The notes: generated by a model not told the origin, from the sequence alone. Positions 1-6,413 are shown, numbered from the stretch's first letter. The stretch is 6,614 bases of DNA from CAYVTD01 sp964577665 (GCA_964577665.1 CAZOBD010000206.1:1-6614); one strand, 5' to 3'. Numbers and translations: made by a program.

Positions 1-38
1 CCCAGCCCTCCCCTTGGGGAGGGTGAGGGTGGGGCTTA
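1..38. repeat. G/C-tract intergenic hairpin repeat, left edge of window
   Basis: Bases 6-13 (CCCTCCCC) and 16-23 (GGGGAGGG) are perfect 8-base inverted arms around a TT loop. They are followed by more G runs up to base 35. The same style of C-run/G-run hairpin recurs at 219-275 and 6596-6614. The element begins at base 1, so its left part is cut by the window edge. It has no coding potential. It looks like a member of a dispersed intergenic repeat family; a mobilising enzyme is not visible. Confidence 0.75.
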
Positions 39-40
39 AA

Positions 41-54
41 ATAAACAGATGAAA
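41..54 (+). repeat. 14-bp direct repeat, copy 1
   Basis: ATAAACAGATGAAA is identical to bases 285-298. Each copy sits just downstream of a G/C-tract hairpin repeat. Copy 1 contains an ATG (49-51) that opens only a four-codon frame before TGA at 61-63, so it looks like a copy of the hpnE start region with no gene behind it. Confidence 0.7.
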
Positions 55-105
55 CGACCATGATTAAGGAAATCACCCAAGGAGATGATTATTTCAGAGT
101 TAATC

Positions 106-157
106 CAAAACAGAGTTTTGAAAGAAAAGCACATTCCCAAATCGGAGTTTGGAAATG
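106..157. repeat. Two adjacent small palindromes
   Basis: CAAAAC (106-111) and GTTTTG (115-120) are perfect inverted arms around AGA. CATTCCCAAA (132-141) pairs with TTTGGAAATG (148-157) with one mismatch around a 6-base loop. They form part of the repeat patchwork upstream of hpnE and argue against the open frames here being real genes. Whether this unit recurs in the genome cannot be seen from the window. Confidence 0.5.
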
Positions 158-168
158 AGATGCGAAAA

Positions 169-202
169 GTCATTCTGAACTTTTTCAGAATCTCACGTAT
201 GA
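169..202. repeat. GTCATTC-type hairpin repeat, copy 1
   Basis: The element reads GTC, then an 8-base arm ATTCTGAA (172-179), a 4-base loop and the arm TTCAGAAT (184-191), then CTCACGTATGA. A second copy lies at 6558-6592 in the same orientation. Its arms are ATTCCGCA and TGCGGAAT, and its tail differs at one base. The two stem differences are both compensatory, so base pairing is preserved. Both copies are followed by a C-run/G-run hairpin. Confidence 0.75.
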
Positions 203-218
203 GGAACACACCCCTTAA

Positions 219-275
219 TCCCCTCTTGGGGAGGGGAATTTCTCCCTTCCTTACTTGTAAGGGAGGGTTGGGGAG
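219..275. repeat. Double G/C-tract hairpin just upstream of hpnE
   Basis: The first hairpin has 7-bp arms at 219-225 and 231-237 (TCCCCTC / GAGGGGA). The second has 11-base arms, CCCTTCCTTAC and GTAAGGGAGGG, between about 244 and 267, with a single T:G wobble. A G run follows at 270-273. The element ends about 20 bases before the hpnE ATG, leaving almost no room for an independent promoter. The first hairpin is the exact reverse complement of 6596-6614. Confidence 0.75.
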
Positions 276-284
276 AGATCAAAT

Positions 285-298
285 ATAAACAGATGAAA
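285..298 (+). repeat. 14-bp direct repeat, copy 2, spanning the hpnE start
   Basis: This is identical to 41-54. It contains the hpnE start codon (293-295) and second codon. The intervening 230 bases are almost entirely palindromic repeat sequence, which is what an insertion with target-site duplication, or a tandem duplication, would leave. Which of the two it was cannot be decided from one sequence. Confidence 0.7.
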
Positions 299-1642
299 AA
301 GATTTTCACAGCAGGTGCGGGCATTGCCGGTTTAGCTGCATCAGTTAAGCTGGCGGGTGCGGGATTGCAGGTAATACTTGCCGAAAAACGCAGTTTCCCG
401 GGCGGCAGAGCATACTCTGTCTATGATAAAAAAACGGGCGAAAGCATTGATAACGGACAGCATATCTTTGCGGGAGCTTACGATAATTTCTTTGAAATGC
501 TCAGAGAGCTAAAAACTGATAATTATCTTGCTTTTCAGAAACATTTAAAAGTAAAATTCTACGAAAAAAATGCCGGCTCCTACACTCTGGACTCTTCTCA
601 TTTGCCCGGTAAGGCAGGAATGGCGGCAGCCCTGTTCAATTTAAAGAAGGTCAGCTTTAAGTCGAAGTCAGCGGCTCTGGCTTTTTTTCTTAAGATACTT
701 TTGGGCTATATCAAAAATAGTAATTTAACCGCAGAAGAGCTTCTGAAAAGGGAAAATCAGGGAACGGATATTTTACAACGGTTTTGGGAGCCTCTTGTTA
801 TTGCCGTATGCAACGGCGCTCCCGATAAAATATCGTCTAACCTTCTGATAAAAGTATTAAAAGAAGCATTTTTTTCAGATACGGAGCGGGCATCGCTGGT
901 ATTTCCTCAAACTTCACTTTCTAATCTTCTCCAGCCTGCTGCAGAATATTTACGGAGCAGAAACGGTATAGTCCTGTTCGGAAAATCCCTTGAGGCTTTT
1001 TCAATGAGAGAAAATGAAGTACTGGCTGCTATTTTAAATGACGGCACCGAAATAAAAGCAGATTATTATATATCGGCGCTGAAGCCTGAAAGACTCCTTC
1101 CGGCGCTTCCGGAAAGAATACAGCAGGAATTCTCACATCTTCAGCGAATCCGTTATTCACCGATTATTTCTGTTTATCTTTGGTTCGACCGAGAATTTTC
1201 AGATGATGATTTCGCCGGTTTTATCGGCAGTCCTCTGCAGTGGATTTTCAACCGCCGCAAACTTATAAATAAATCCTCAGGACGTGAAGAAAAATATCCC
1301 GGGCATTATACAATAACAATAAGCGCGGCTGATGAACTGATGGAAAAGACAAGCAAGGAGATATTGGAAATGTGCATAGATGAACTGAATGATTTTTTCC
1401 CGGAGATGTCAAAAGCAAAACTGCTCGAGTGGAAAGTGATTAAGGATAAAAAAGCTACTCCTTTGATAGATCCGGTTACGGATGCGGCACGCCCGCTGCA
1501 AAAAACATTTATAAATAATCTGGCTCTTGCCGGCGACTGGACAGATACAGGGCTTCCCGCAACAATTGAAGGAGCAGCGCTAAGCGGAGTGAAGGCGGCT
1601 GATGCAGCTTTAGAGTTTTTAAGAATCTCAGGCAGAAAATGA
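293..1642 (+). CDS. hpnE: Hydroxysqualene dehydroxylase HpnE (FAD-dependent amine oxidase/desaturase family)
   Basis: In the HpnC-HpnD-HpnE route to squalene, HpnE reductively removes the hydroxyl group of hydroxysqualene with reduced FAD; squalene then feeds hopanoid or related lipid synthesis. The 449-residue length is normal for the family. Seen in the protein: a Rossmann dinucleotide motif GAGIAG at residues 8-13, the acidic ribose-binding residue E31, GGRA at 37-40, the HpnE-like DNGQHIFAGAY at 53-63, FWEPLVIAVCN at 164-174, SPIISVYLWFDR at 289-300, QWIFNR at 316-321, and the C-terminal FAD motif LAGDWTDTGLPATIEGAAL at 412-430. The ATG at 293 gives the expected short N-terminus before the FAD motif. 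No clear Shine-Dalgarno sequence is present. The hpnC and hpnD partners are not in the window and could lie upstream of the repeats. A carotenoid desaturase is the main alternative, but the DNGQH, FWEPL and QWIF blocks favour HpnE. Confidence 0.86.
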   Translation: MKKIFTAGAGIAGLAASVKLAGAGLQVILAEKRSFPGGRAYSVYDKKTGESIDNGQHIFAGAYDNFFEMLRELKTDNYLAFQKHLKVKFYEKNAGSYTLDSSHLPGKAGMAAALFNLKKVSFKSKSAALAFFLKILLGYIKNSNLTAEELLKRENQGTDILQRFWEPLVIAVCNGAPDKISSNLLIKVLKEAFFSDTERASLVFPQTSLSNLLQPAAEYLRSRNGIVLFGKSLEAFSMRENEVLAAILNDGTEIKADYYISALKPERLLPALPERIQQEFSHLQRIRYSPIISVYLWFDREFSDDDFAGFIGSPLQWIFNRRKLINKSSGREEKYPGHYTITISAADELMEKTSKEILEMCIDELNDFFPEMSKAKLLEWKVIKDKKATPLIDPVTDAARPLQKTFINNLALAGDWTDTGLPATIEGAALSGVKAADAALEFLRISGRK

Positions 1643-1644
1643 CT

Positions 1645-2307
1645 TCAACGAGTACTGTCAGATGCTGTCCGGTAATGCTTAAGGATAATGCTTGGTTTCT
1701 TTGTATTGTGAATGAATACTTCTTCCCGCATTACCAGTCCCACTCCCGGACAGTAATACTCATAGGCATCATCGGCGGCGGCTCGGTAGCAGTTAAAAGT
1801 GCCCGAAGGTGTTGCCACAGGAAACATAAAAGGCTTCCAGTAGAATCTGTCATTATCATCTTCCTTTACAACATTTTCACTGGGACTGTAAGGGAAAAAA
1901 CGGAGATATTCTTCATCATAATCGTCTTCGTCTTCCCATTCAAGTCTGATATAGCTTATACCGCCGGGGCTTATTATATATCCATATAGTATTCTTTCTT
2001 CGTCTTCGTTTATTACCGAATCGGAAATAACATAAAAGTCAGTCGAATCTTCATCGTCCTGAATATCTTCGAGTTTCAATACTTCTTGAATTTTTAAGGA
2101 ATATTCCCTGTTTTCGGGCGTTACGGGCATTTTCACACCTGCAGAATCATATCTGAAGAAATAATCAAAACGGTAAGTCCACTCGTTACCTTTGGCAAGT
2201 GGAATAAGAGATTTTTCATGGGAGTATTCTTCTTCTGCGGGTGTTGCCGCAAAAACAAGACAAATGCTCAGGCAAGCAAGCATGAAGACAGCTTTAAATG
2301 TTTTCAT
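1645..2307 (-). CDS. Small exported acidic protein of unknown function
   Basis: I do not recognise a named family. The 220-residue product starts with a typical Sec signal peptide: K2 and K5, a hydrophobic core at 7-20, and a likely signal peptidase I site after VFA (residue 20) or A21. No proper lipobox is seen, although cysteines C12 and C16 lie in the hydrophobic stretch. The mature part opens with PLAKGNEWTYRF (36-47), an opening common in secreted proteins of Bacteroidota-like bacteria. It contains strongly acidic stretches at 80-90 and 124-133. It ends with a TPSGTFNCY (167-174) and CPGVGLV (186-192) pattern, which suggests a small beta-rich envelope or secreted domain. C173 and C186 could form a disulfide. 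The start lies 17 bp after the amrS stop, so the gene is probably the last of the - strand operon. Its stop is 2 bp from the hpnE stop. No Shine-Dalgarno sequence is visible. Confidence 0.75.
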   Translation of the reverse strand: MKTFKAVFMLACLSICLVFAATPAEEEYSHEKSLIPLAKGNEWTYRFDYFFRYDSAGVKMPVTPENREYSLKIQEVLKLEDIQDDEDSTDFYVISDSVINEDEERILYGYIISPGGISYIRLEWEDEDDYDEEYLRFFPYSPSENVVKEDDNDRFYWKPFMFPVATPSGTFNCYRAAADDAYEYYCPGVGLVMREEVFIHNTKKPSIILKHYRTASDSTR

Positions 2308-2324
2308 AGTTATTTAAAAAAGTT

Positions 2325-3380
2325 CTACAAAACTATATTTATTTTTTCACTGCAAACGGGGCAGTGCGGTGATTTATTTTCCCGGAAAACATTTTTCGTT
2401 AATCCGTAGTAAGAGCGTGAAATCAGCAGTTCCCCGCAGTTTGGGCAGTGTGTATCTTCGGCGCCCTGCAGATTGGTATTGCCGATAAAAACATACTTCA
2501 TGCCGGCATCTTTTGCAATCTCTACCGCTCTTCCAAGGCGCTCCGGCGGGGTAGGTGCGGAATCTTCCATTTTGTTTCTCGGATAAAATCTGCTGAAATG
2601 AAGCGGGATTTCTACGGATACTCCGGCAAGGTAATCAGCAGTTTTTTTCAAATCATCATCAGAATCGTTTTCTCCGGGGATGACCAGATTGATTATCTCA
2701 AGGTGAATATCCTCAATTTCATTTACACGCTCTATAGATTTCAAAACCGGGGCGAGTCTTCCTCCGGTCATTCTTTGATATTTTTCGTCATCCATAAATT
2801 TCAGGTCGATATTCATTGCATCGAGCAGTTTTTCTTTCCGGACCATATCGAGCATTTCCTTGCTGAAATATCCGTTTGAAATGAAAACATGATACAAATC
2901 CTTAGTCATTTCGTTATTTCTGCAAGCATGTACGGTATCCCGCACCATTTCAAAAAAAATGGTAGGTTCGGAATAAGTATAAGCAATACCGTCAGCTTTG
3001 TACCGGGATGCGGCATCGGCAATTGATTCCGGTTTGATTTGGCTGCCGGGACGCGCTCTTGCGGTGTTTTCGTAAAATGCCTGGGAAAGGTCGCAATTCT
3101 GGCAGTTTGCACACATAAAATTACAGCCCGGCGTACCGAATGACAGAGCTTTAGTTCCGGGCTTAAAATGAAAAAAAGGCTTTTTTTCTATGGGGTCTAT
3201 TGCAAGACCTTCAACCATGCCCCATGTGCGTGTAAAAAGTGTTCCGTCAAGGTTTTGTCTTATTTTGCACTCTCCGAAATCATGCGGTTTTATCTGACAG
3301 TAGTGAGCGCATAATACGCAGCGAAGTATTTTTTCGCCGGATTTTTCGGGAAGCATTTTATAAAGAACAGCTTCTTTCAT
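2325..3380 (-). CDS. amrS: AmmeMemoRadiSam system radical SAM enzyme (AmrS-type)
   Basis: This is the radical S-adenosylmethionine component of the conserved system that pairs it with an AMMECR1-domain protein and a Memo-like protein; older annotations call it a pyruvate formate-lyase-activating-enzyme homologue. The 351-residue length is normal. Seen in order: an N-terminal cysteine cluster C21-x2-C24-x3-C28-x9-C38; the family block DPIEKKPFFHFKPG (62-75); the [4Fe-4S]/SAM motif C86-x3-C90-x2-C93 followed by QNCDLSQ, where other members I recall have QNW; a TYSEPT segment (135-140); NIDLKFM (190-196); and a C-terminal zinc-ribbon-like set C312, C315, C340, C343. The ATG at 3380 is preceded by AAGGA at a 4-base spacing, a clear ribosome binding site that fixes the start. 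It lies 14 bp after the yciO-like gene. The Memo and AMMECR1 partners are not in the window, and I do not regard the reaction as settled. Confidence 0.92.
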   Translation of the reverse strand: MKEAVLYKMLPEKSGEKILRCVLCAHYCQIKPHDFGECKIRQNLDGTLFTRTWGMVEGLAIDPIEKKPFFHFKPGTKALSFGTPGCNFMCANCQNCDLSQAFYENTARARPGSQIKPESIADAASRYKADGIAYTYSEPTIFFEMVRDTVHACRNNEMTKDLYHVFISNGYFSKEMLDMVRKEKLLDAMNIDLKFMDDEKYQRMTGGRLAPVLKSIERVNEIEDIHLEIINLVIPGENDSDDDLKKTADYLAGVSVEIPLHFSRFYPRNKMEDSAPTPPERLGRAVEIAKDAGMKYVFIGNTNLQGAEDTHCPNCGELLISRSYYGLTKNVFRENKSPHCPVCSEKINIVL

Positions 3381-3394
3381 ATTGTCCTTAATTA

Positions 3395-4039
3395 TTAATC
3401 TTCTTCAAAATCAACGAATTCGAGCACTTTCGTAATACCTGCCCCGTGCCTTATAACTGAAAATTCTTCATTTGTCATGTCGATTATAGTTGACTCCCCC
3501 GTAAAAAAGTAACGTTCGGAGCGGACTGCTATATCTACCTGCGGTGCGAACGCCTCGATGGTTTCCTCTGGTTCGGGTGCGATTTCCACATCAGACTTTT
3601 TTGCTGAAATGGAAATGATCGGCGAACCGAGCTTCATTAGCAACAGCTGTGAAAGTACATGGTCTGGCACTCGGATACCGGCAGTTTTGCGTTTGGGATT
3701 TTGGGCATAGCGGGGAACATTTTTTGAAGCCGGTAAAATAAAAGTAAAAGGTCCCGGTATAAGCGCCTTTATCGTACGGTAGGCTTTGTTGCTGACCTTT
3801 GCAAATTCTGAAATATTGGAAAGAGAAGCGCAAAGAAAAGTAAGGAAAGAAGTATCAGGCAGATTGCGTATTCTTCTGATACGGCTAATGCCTTCTTTGT
3901 TTCCAAGGGCACAGCCGAGGGAAAATCCGGTATCGGTGGGATAAAGCGCCACTGCGCCCTGCTTTAAGGCATCCACAACTTTATCAATCTTGCGGAGTTC
4001 GGGTGTGTCGGGATGAAGGTTCAAAATTTCTGACGCCAT
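3395..4039 (-). CDS. YciO-type Sua5/YciO/YrdC family protein (putative threonylcarbamoyl-AMP synthase)
   Basis: The family makes threonylcarbamoyl-AMP from threonine, bicarbonate and ATP for the tRNA t6A modification. The YciO branch resembles TsaC/Sua5, but its true role is less certain. The 214 residues match a single YrdC domain without the extra Sua5 C-terminal domain. Seen: an N-terminal HPDTPELR (9-16), YPTDTGFSLGC (33-43), RIRRIRNLPDTSF (53-65), PGPFTFILP (95-103), KRKTAGIRVP (116-125), SPIISISA (139-146) and a closing TIIDMT...VIRHGAG block (184-201). The start block, the RIRNLP segment where TsaC has a K-x-R motif, and the KRKT-G-RVP block resemble E. coli YciO from memory, so I place it in that branch and give no symbol. 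The start has AGAGG at a 6-base spacing. It follows the permease by 40 bp and precedes amrS by 14 bp, so all three are probably cotranscribed. Confidence 0.9.
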   Translation of the reverse strand: MASEILNLHPDTPELRKIDKVVDALKQGAVALYPTDTGFSLGCALGNKEGISRIRRIRNLPDTSFLTFLCASLSNISEFAKVSNKAYRTIKALIPGPFTFILPASKNVPRYAQNPKRKTAGIRVPDHVLSQLLLMKLGSPIISISAKKSDVEIAPEPEETIEAFAPQVDIAVRSERYFFTGESTIIDMTNEEFSVIRHGAGITKVLEFVDFEED

Positions 4040-4079
4040 CTTCTACCTCTTAAATGTATTAATAAAATGGAGTTTTTTG

Positions 4080-5540
4080 TCAAATGCCGCCGCTGCCCGC
4101 TTTATCCCGCATCCTGAAGTAAAGATAAAGCGGTATTCCCAGCGCAACGAGCAATAAGCCGAAAACAGAATTTATTAATTCCGTTTTGCCTTCTGCAAAA
4201 TTGCTAATATCATTATATAAAGTAAATACCACATATGCAAGTGCAAATACAACAAAAATTGCAGGCAGGTAAGGATAGCCTATAACTTTATAGGGTCTAT
4301 GGGTATCCGGCATTTTTTTTCTCAGCACAAAAACGCCGTAAGCGCCTGCAGCATAGAATATCCAGCTTACGAATATGAGCATGTCGGTTAAAATATCAAA
4401 TGTACCCGTTATTACCAGTAGAGCAGTCCAAGCGAGCTGAAGCATAAGAGAATTTGCAGGGGTTCTGTGTTTAGGATGCACTTTGCCTATGGCGCTGAAA
4501 AACATATTGCGCTGCGACATCTTGAAATACACCCTTGCGCTTGCCATTATCGTTCCGTTGGAAGTACCAAATGTGGAAATCATTACCGCTGCTGCAACAA
4601 TGCCGGCTCCGAAGCTGCCTATGGCTTTTTGAGCCGCATCGGATGCTATACGCTCCGAGCCTGCCATTTCTTCTGCGGGTACTATATAAAGAAAAGCAAG
4701 ATTAATAACAAGGTAAACTGCGATAACTATTACCGTTCCCAGAAATAGAGCTTTCGGAAGAGTTTTCTGAGGCTGTTTAATCTCCCCTGAAAGATATGTA
4801 ACGTTGTTCCATCCGTCATAAGACCAGAAAGCTGCGGCAAGAGCGGCGGCTATGCCTGAAATGAGTCCGGCAGAAGCAGCATCAAAAGCGGGAGAATCCT
4901 GCGTAAAATGTGCGGTGTCGCCGTTTCCCAGTGCGAAACCGAGCACTACGATGATCATTATGGCAAGTATCTTCATAGTGGTAAAAAAAGCAGACACTCT
5001 TCCGCCGTAAGCCACTCCGAAATAATTAACTAAGGTTAAAAAAGCAATTACCGAAATTGTCAGAAGTTTTCTTCCGGCATTTTCAAGAAAATTTATTGTT
5101 CCGATATATGGTATGAACACTTTGCCTTTTTCTACTATTTCAGGGGGCAGGTGGGGAAGATAAAAAAAATGCTCGGTATAATGAGAAAAGACATAAGTGA
5201 TAGAAGCAATAGAGCCTGTCTGTATAATAGCAAAAATTGCCCATCCGTAAAGATAAGCCACAAAATCGCCGTACATTACGCGAAAATACTCATACTGCCC
5301 GCCGGTTTCGGTTATCATTCCGGCTATTTCGGCGTTTGTCAGCGCTCCGGTCAATGTTACCAGACCTGCTATTATCCATATTGCAAGCATCCATTCGGGC
5401 GAGCCCAGATGCTCTGCCATTACCGCAGGTTTTTTAAAAATGCCTGAGCCTATCATAGCTCCTACAACTATTGCAACGGTTGTGTAAAGCCCTAAGCCTT
5501 TTATTAGTGAAAATGATTCCCTGCTCTTATCTGACACCAT
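4080..5540 (-). CDS. APC-superfamily amino acid permease (LAT/SteT-like)
   Basis: This is an inner-membrane amino acid transporter or exchanger of the amino acid-polyamine-organocation superfamily. The 486 residues contain about 12 hydrophobic segments, as usual. Seen: TM1 with the unwound substrate-binding motif GAMIGSGIF (27-35); the TM2 block LTGALTNAEIAGMITETGGQYEYF inside residues 63-86, typical of the LAT/SteT branch; the TM6 motif FWSYDGWNN (238-246) followed by SGEIKQPQKTLPKA (251-264); the TM8 segment GTSNGTIMASARVYF (325-339); and HRTPANSL (358-365). These support amino acid transport but do not fix the substrate. The ATG at 5540 lacks a Shine-Dalgarno sequence, but the next methionine, M30, lies inside the TM1 substrate motif. 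The gene lies 146 bp downstream of the deiodinase-like gene and heads the four-gene cluster with the yciO-like gene, amrS and the exported protein. A halotyrosine or aromatic substrate is possible from context only. Confidence 0.92.
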   Translation of the reverse strand: MVSDKSRESFSLIKGLGLYTTVAIVVGAMIGSGIFKKPAVMAEHLGSPEWMLAIWIIAGLVTLTGALTNAEIAGMITETGGQYEYFRVMYGDFVAYLYGWAIFAIIQTGSIASITYVFSHYTEHFFYLPHLPPEIVEKGKVFIPYIGTINFLENAGRKLLTISVIAFLTLVNYFGVAYGGRVSAFFTTMKILAIMIIVVLGFALGNGDTAHFTQDSPAFDAASAGLISGIAAALAAAFWSYDGWNNVTYLSGEIKQPQKTLPKALFLGTVIVIAVYLVINLAFLYIVPAEEMAGSERIASDAAQKAIGSFGAGIVAAAVMISTFGTSNGTIMASARVYFKMSQRNMFFSAIGKVHPKHRTPANSLMLQLAWTALLVITGTFDILTDMLIFVSWIFYAAGAYGVFVLRKKMPDTHRPYKVIGYPYLPAIFVVFALAYVVFTLYNDISNFAEGKTELINSVFGLLLVALGIPLYLYFRMRDKAGSGGI

Positions 5541-5625
5541 ATATTTTTTTGATATTTAGCAACTAATGTTATATGCAATTTAAGGATAAATGAAGAAATA
5601 ATTAAAATAAATATGATTCAAAAAC

Positions 5626-5658
5626 AGATGTCAAAAATCTTTACGCTTCCGGACATCT
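5626..5658. repeat. 33-bp palindromic repeat, degenerate copy; possible terminator of the deiodinase-like gene
   Basis: The inverted arms AGATGTC (5626-5632) and GACATCT (5652-5658) enclose 19 bases. Aligned without gaps to 6414-6446, it matches at 25 of 33 bases by my count, including both outer arms. It lies 28 bp beyond the deiodinase-like stop codon. Read on the - strand it is followed by GTTTTTG, so it could act as a weak intrinsic terminator for that gene. The rest of 5541-5686 is AT-rich; I could not identify a convincing promoter for the permease in it. Confidence 0.6.
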
Positions 5659-5686
5659 AAAAAGAATAAATATATAAAATAATTTA

Positions 5687-6349
5687 TTAAACAAGCACAG
5701 CCTTTTCTTCAAAGGTCCCCTTTTCCAATTCAGGTACTTCAGCGCCTTCAGCCGGATACCCGACGGGAAATAAAATAAACGGCGATTCATTCTCAGGTCT
5801 TTTGAGAATTTCTGTTATGAATTTCGCAGGTGCCGGAGTATAAGGAAGCGTAACCAGACCTGCGTTATGTATCGCTGCAATTAAAAAACCGCAGGCTATA
5901 CCCGTAGATTCAGCCGCGTAATAAGTTTTTTCTTTTTTGCCTTCTCTCAACCGGTATTTTTCCTTAAATACGGCTATTAACACAGGCGCCGTTTCCAGAA
6001 ATTCCTTCTTCCAGCCGGTTTTTAAAGCTTTTAAATCTTCCTTCATCTCCGGAGGAAAGCGTTTTTCATAGTTCAGTTTTTCTGCTGCTTCTGCCGCTGT
6101 CCTTATTTTCCGCTTCGTATCGGCATCGCGCACAATTACAAATTTCCATGGCTGCCTGTTTGCACCCGAAGGCGCCGGCAGAGCAGTTTTCACAATATTT
6201 TTAATCACCTCGAATGGGATTTCTTCTTCAGAGAAATGCCTCACTGACCGTCTTTTACGCATCAGTTCCAGAAAAGAACGCGATTTCTCTGCCAATTCTG
6301 CCGATGAAGGCTTTTTATAATCAAGAGGAATATGTTTTGATACATTCAT
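5687..6349 (-). CDS. Iodotyrosine deiodinase-like flavoprotein (nitroreductase fold, probable halotyrosine dehalogenase)
   Basis: Iodotyrosine deiodinases are FMN dimers of the nitroreductase superfamily that reductively remove halide from iodo-, bromo- or chlorotyrosine. Residue numbers count from the upstream TTG at 6355; I prefer the ATG at 6349 (residue 3), giving 220 residues, because the TTG has no ribosome binding site. Neither start has one. Seen: HIPLDY (8-13); the FMN-phosphate motif RRSVR (35-39); APSGANRQPW (61-70); E92, Y96 and K117 at the spacing of human E157, Y161 and K182, which hold the substrate zwitterion; LETAPVLI (120-127); ACGFLIAAIHNAGLVT (154-169); T173 at the position of human T239, which contacts flavin N5; and FPVGYP (196-201). 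The conserved triad and co-linear similarity distinguish it from generic nitroreductases and BluB. Human positions are from memory. Bacterial homologues are known, though their physiological substrate is usually uncertain. Confidence 0.87.
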   Translation of the reverse strand: MNVSKHIPLDYKKPSSAELAEKSRSFLELMRKRRSVRHFSEEEIPFEVIKNIVKTALPAPSGANRQPWKFVIVRDADTKRKIRTAAEAAEKLNYEKRFPPEMKEDLKALKTGWKKEFLETAPVLIAVFKEKYRLREGKKEKTYYAAESTGIACGFLIAAIHNAGLVTLPYTPAPAKFITEILKRPENESPFILFPVGYPAEGAEVPELEKGTFEEKAVLV

Positions 6350-6357
6350 AAGCAATT

Positions 6358-6396
6358 ATCAAAATGATTTTTACAAACATGATTATCAACTGATTA
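6358..6396. promoter_or_regulatory. Cluster of ATCA/TGAT half-sites upstream of the deiodinase-like gene
   Basis: ATCAaaaTGAT (6358-6368) and TGATtATCA (6380-6388) are perfect short palindromes, followed by another TGATTA (6391-6396). They lie 9-47 bases upstream of the ATG at 6349, where an operator or promoter would be expected. In this AT-rich stretch such short palindromes can occur by chance. The spacing does not fit the FNR or CRP consensus, and no regulator is implied. Confidence 0.25.
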
Positions 6397-6413
6397 TTTT
6401 TTCTTTCCGCTTC

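Noticed and set aside
60..158. 32-residue + strand frame starting MIKEITQGDDYF
   Set aside because: The composition looks protein-like, but it has no ribosome binding site, ends within the CATTCCC palindrome and resembles nothing I know. It could be a decayed fragment; support is too thin to annotate.
85..288. 67-codon + strand open frame ahead of hpnE
   Set aside because: Its second half is translated palindromic repeat (GTCATTC hairpin and G/C tracts) and the first half covers two more palindromes. AAGGAG touches the ATG with no spacing. It is not a credible gene.
1639..1989. 116-codon + strand frame overlapping the exported-protein gene
   Set aside because: It is antisense to a gene with a clear signal peptide and ordered motifs, has a cysteine- and histidine-rich random composition, and has no family resemblance.
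4467..5447. Antisense + strand frames within the permease
   Set aside because: The permease frame carries all family motifs and membrane segments. The opposite frames are shadows without motifs or ribosome binding sites.
5541..5600. Possible sigma-70 promoter for the permease (TTGCAT ... TAAATA on the - strand)
   Set aside because: The spacing is only about 14 bases and the region is simply AT-rich; no Bacteroidota-type -33/-7 pair is evident either.
6350..6355. TTG at 6353-6355 as the start of the deiodinase-like gene
   Set aside because: It would add just two residues, has no ribosome binding site, and an in-frame ATG follows at 6349, so the ATG is preferred.
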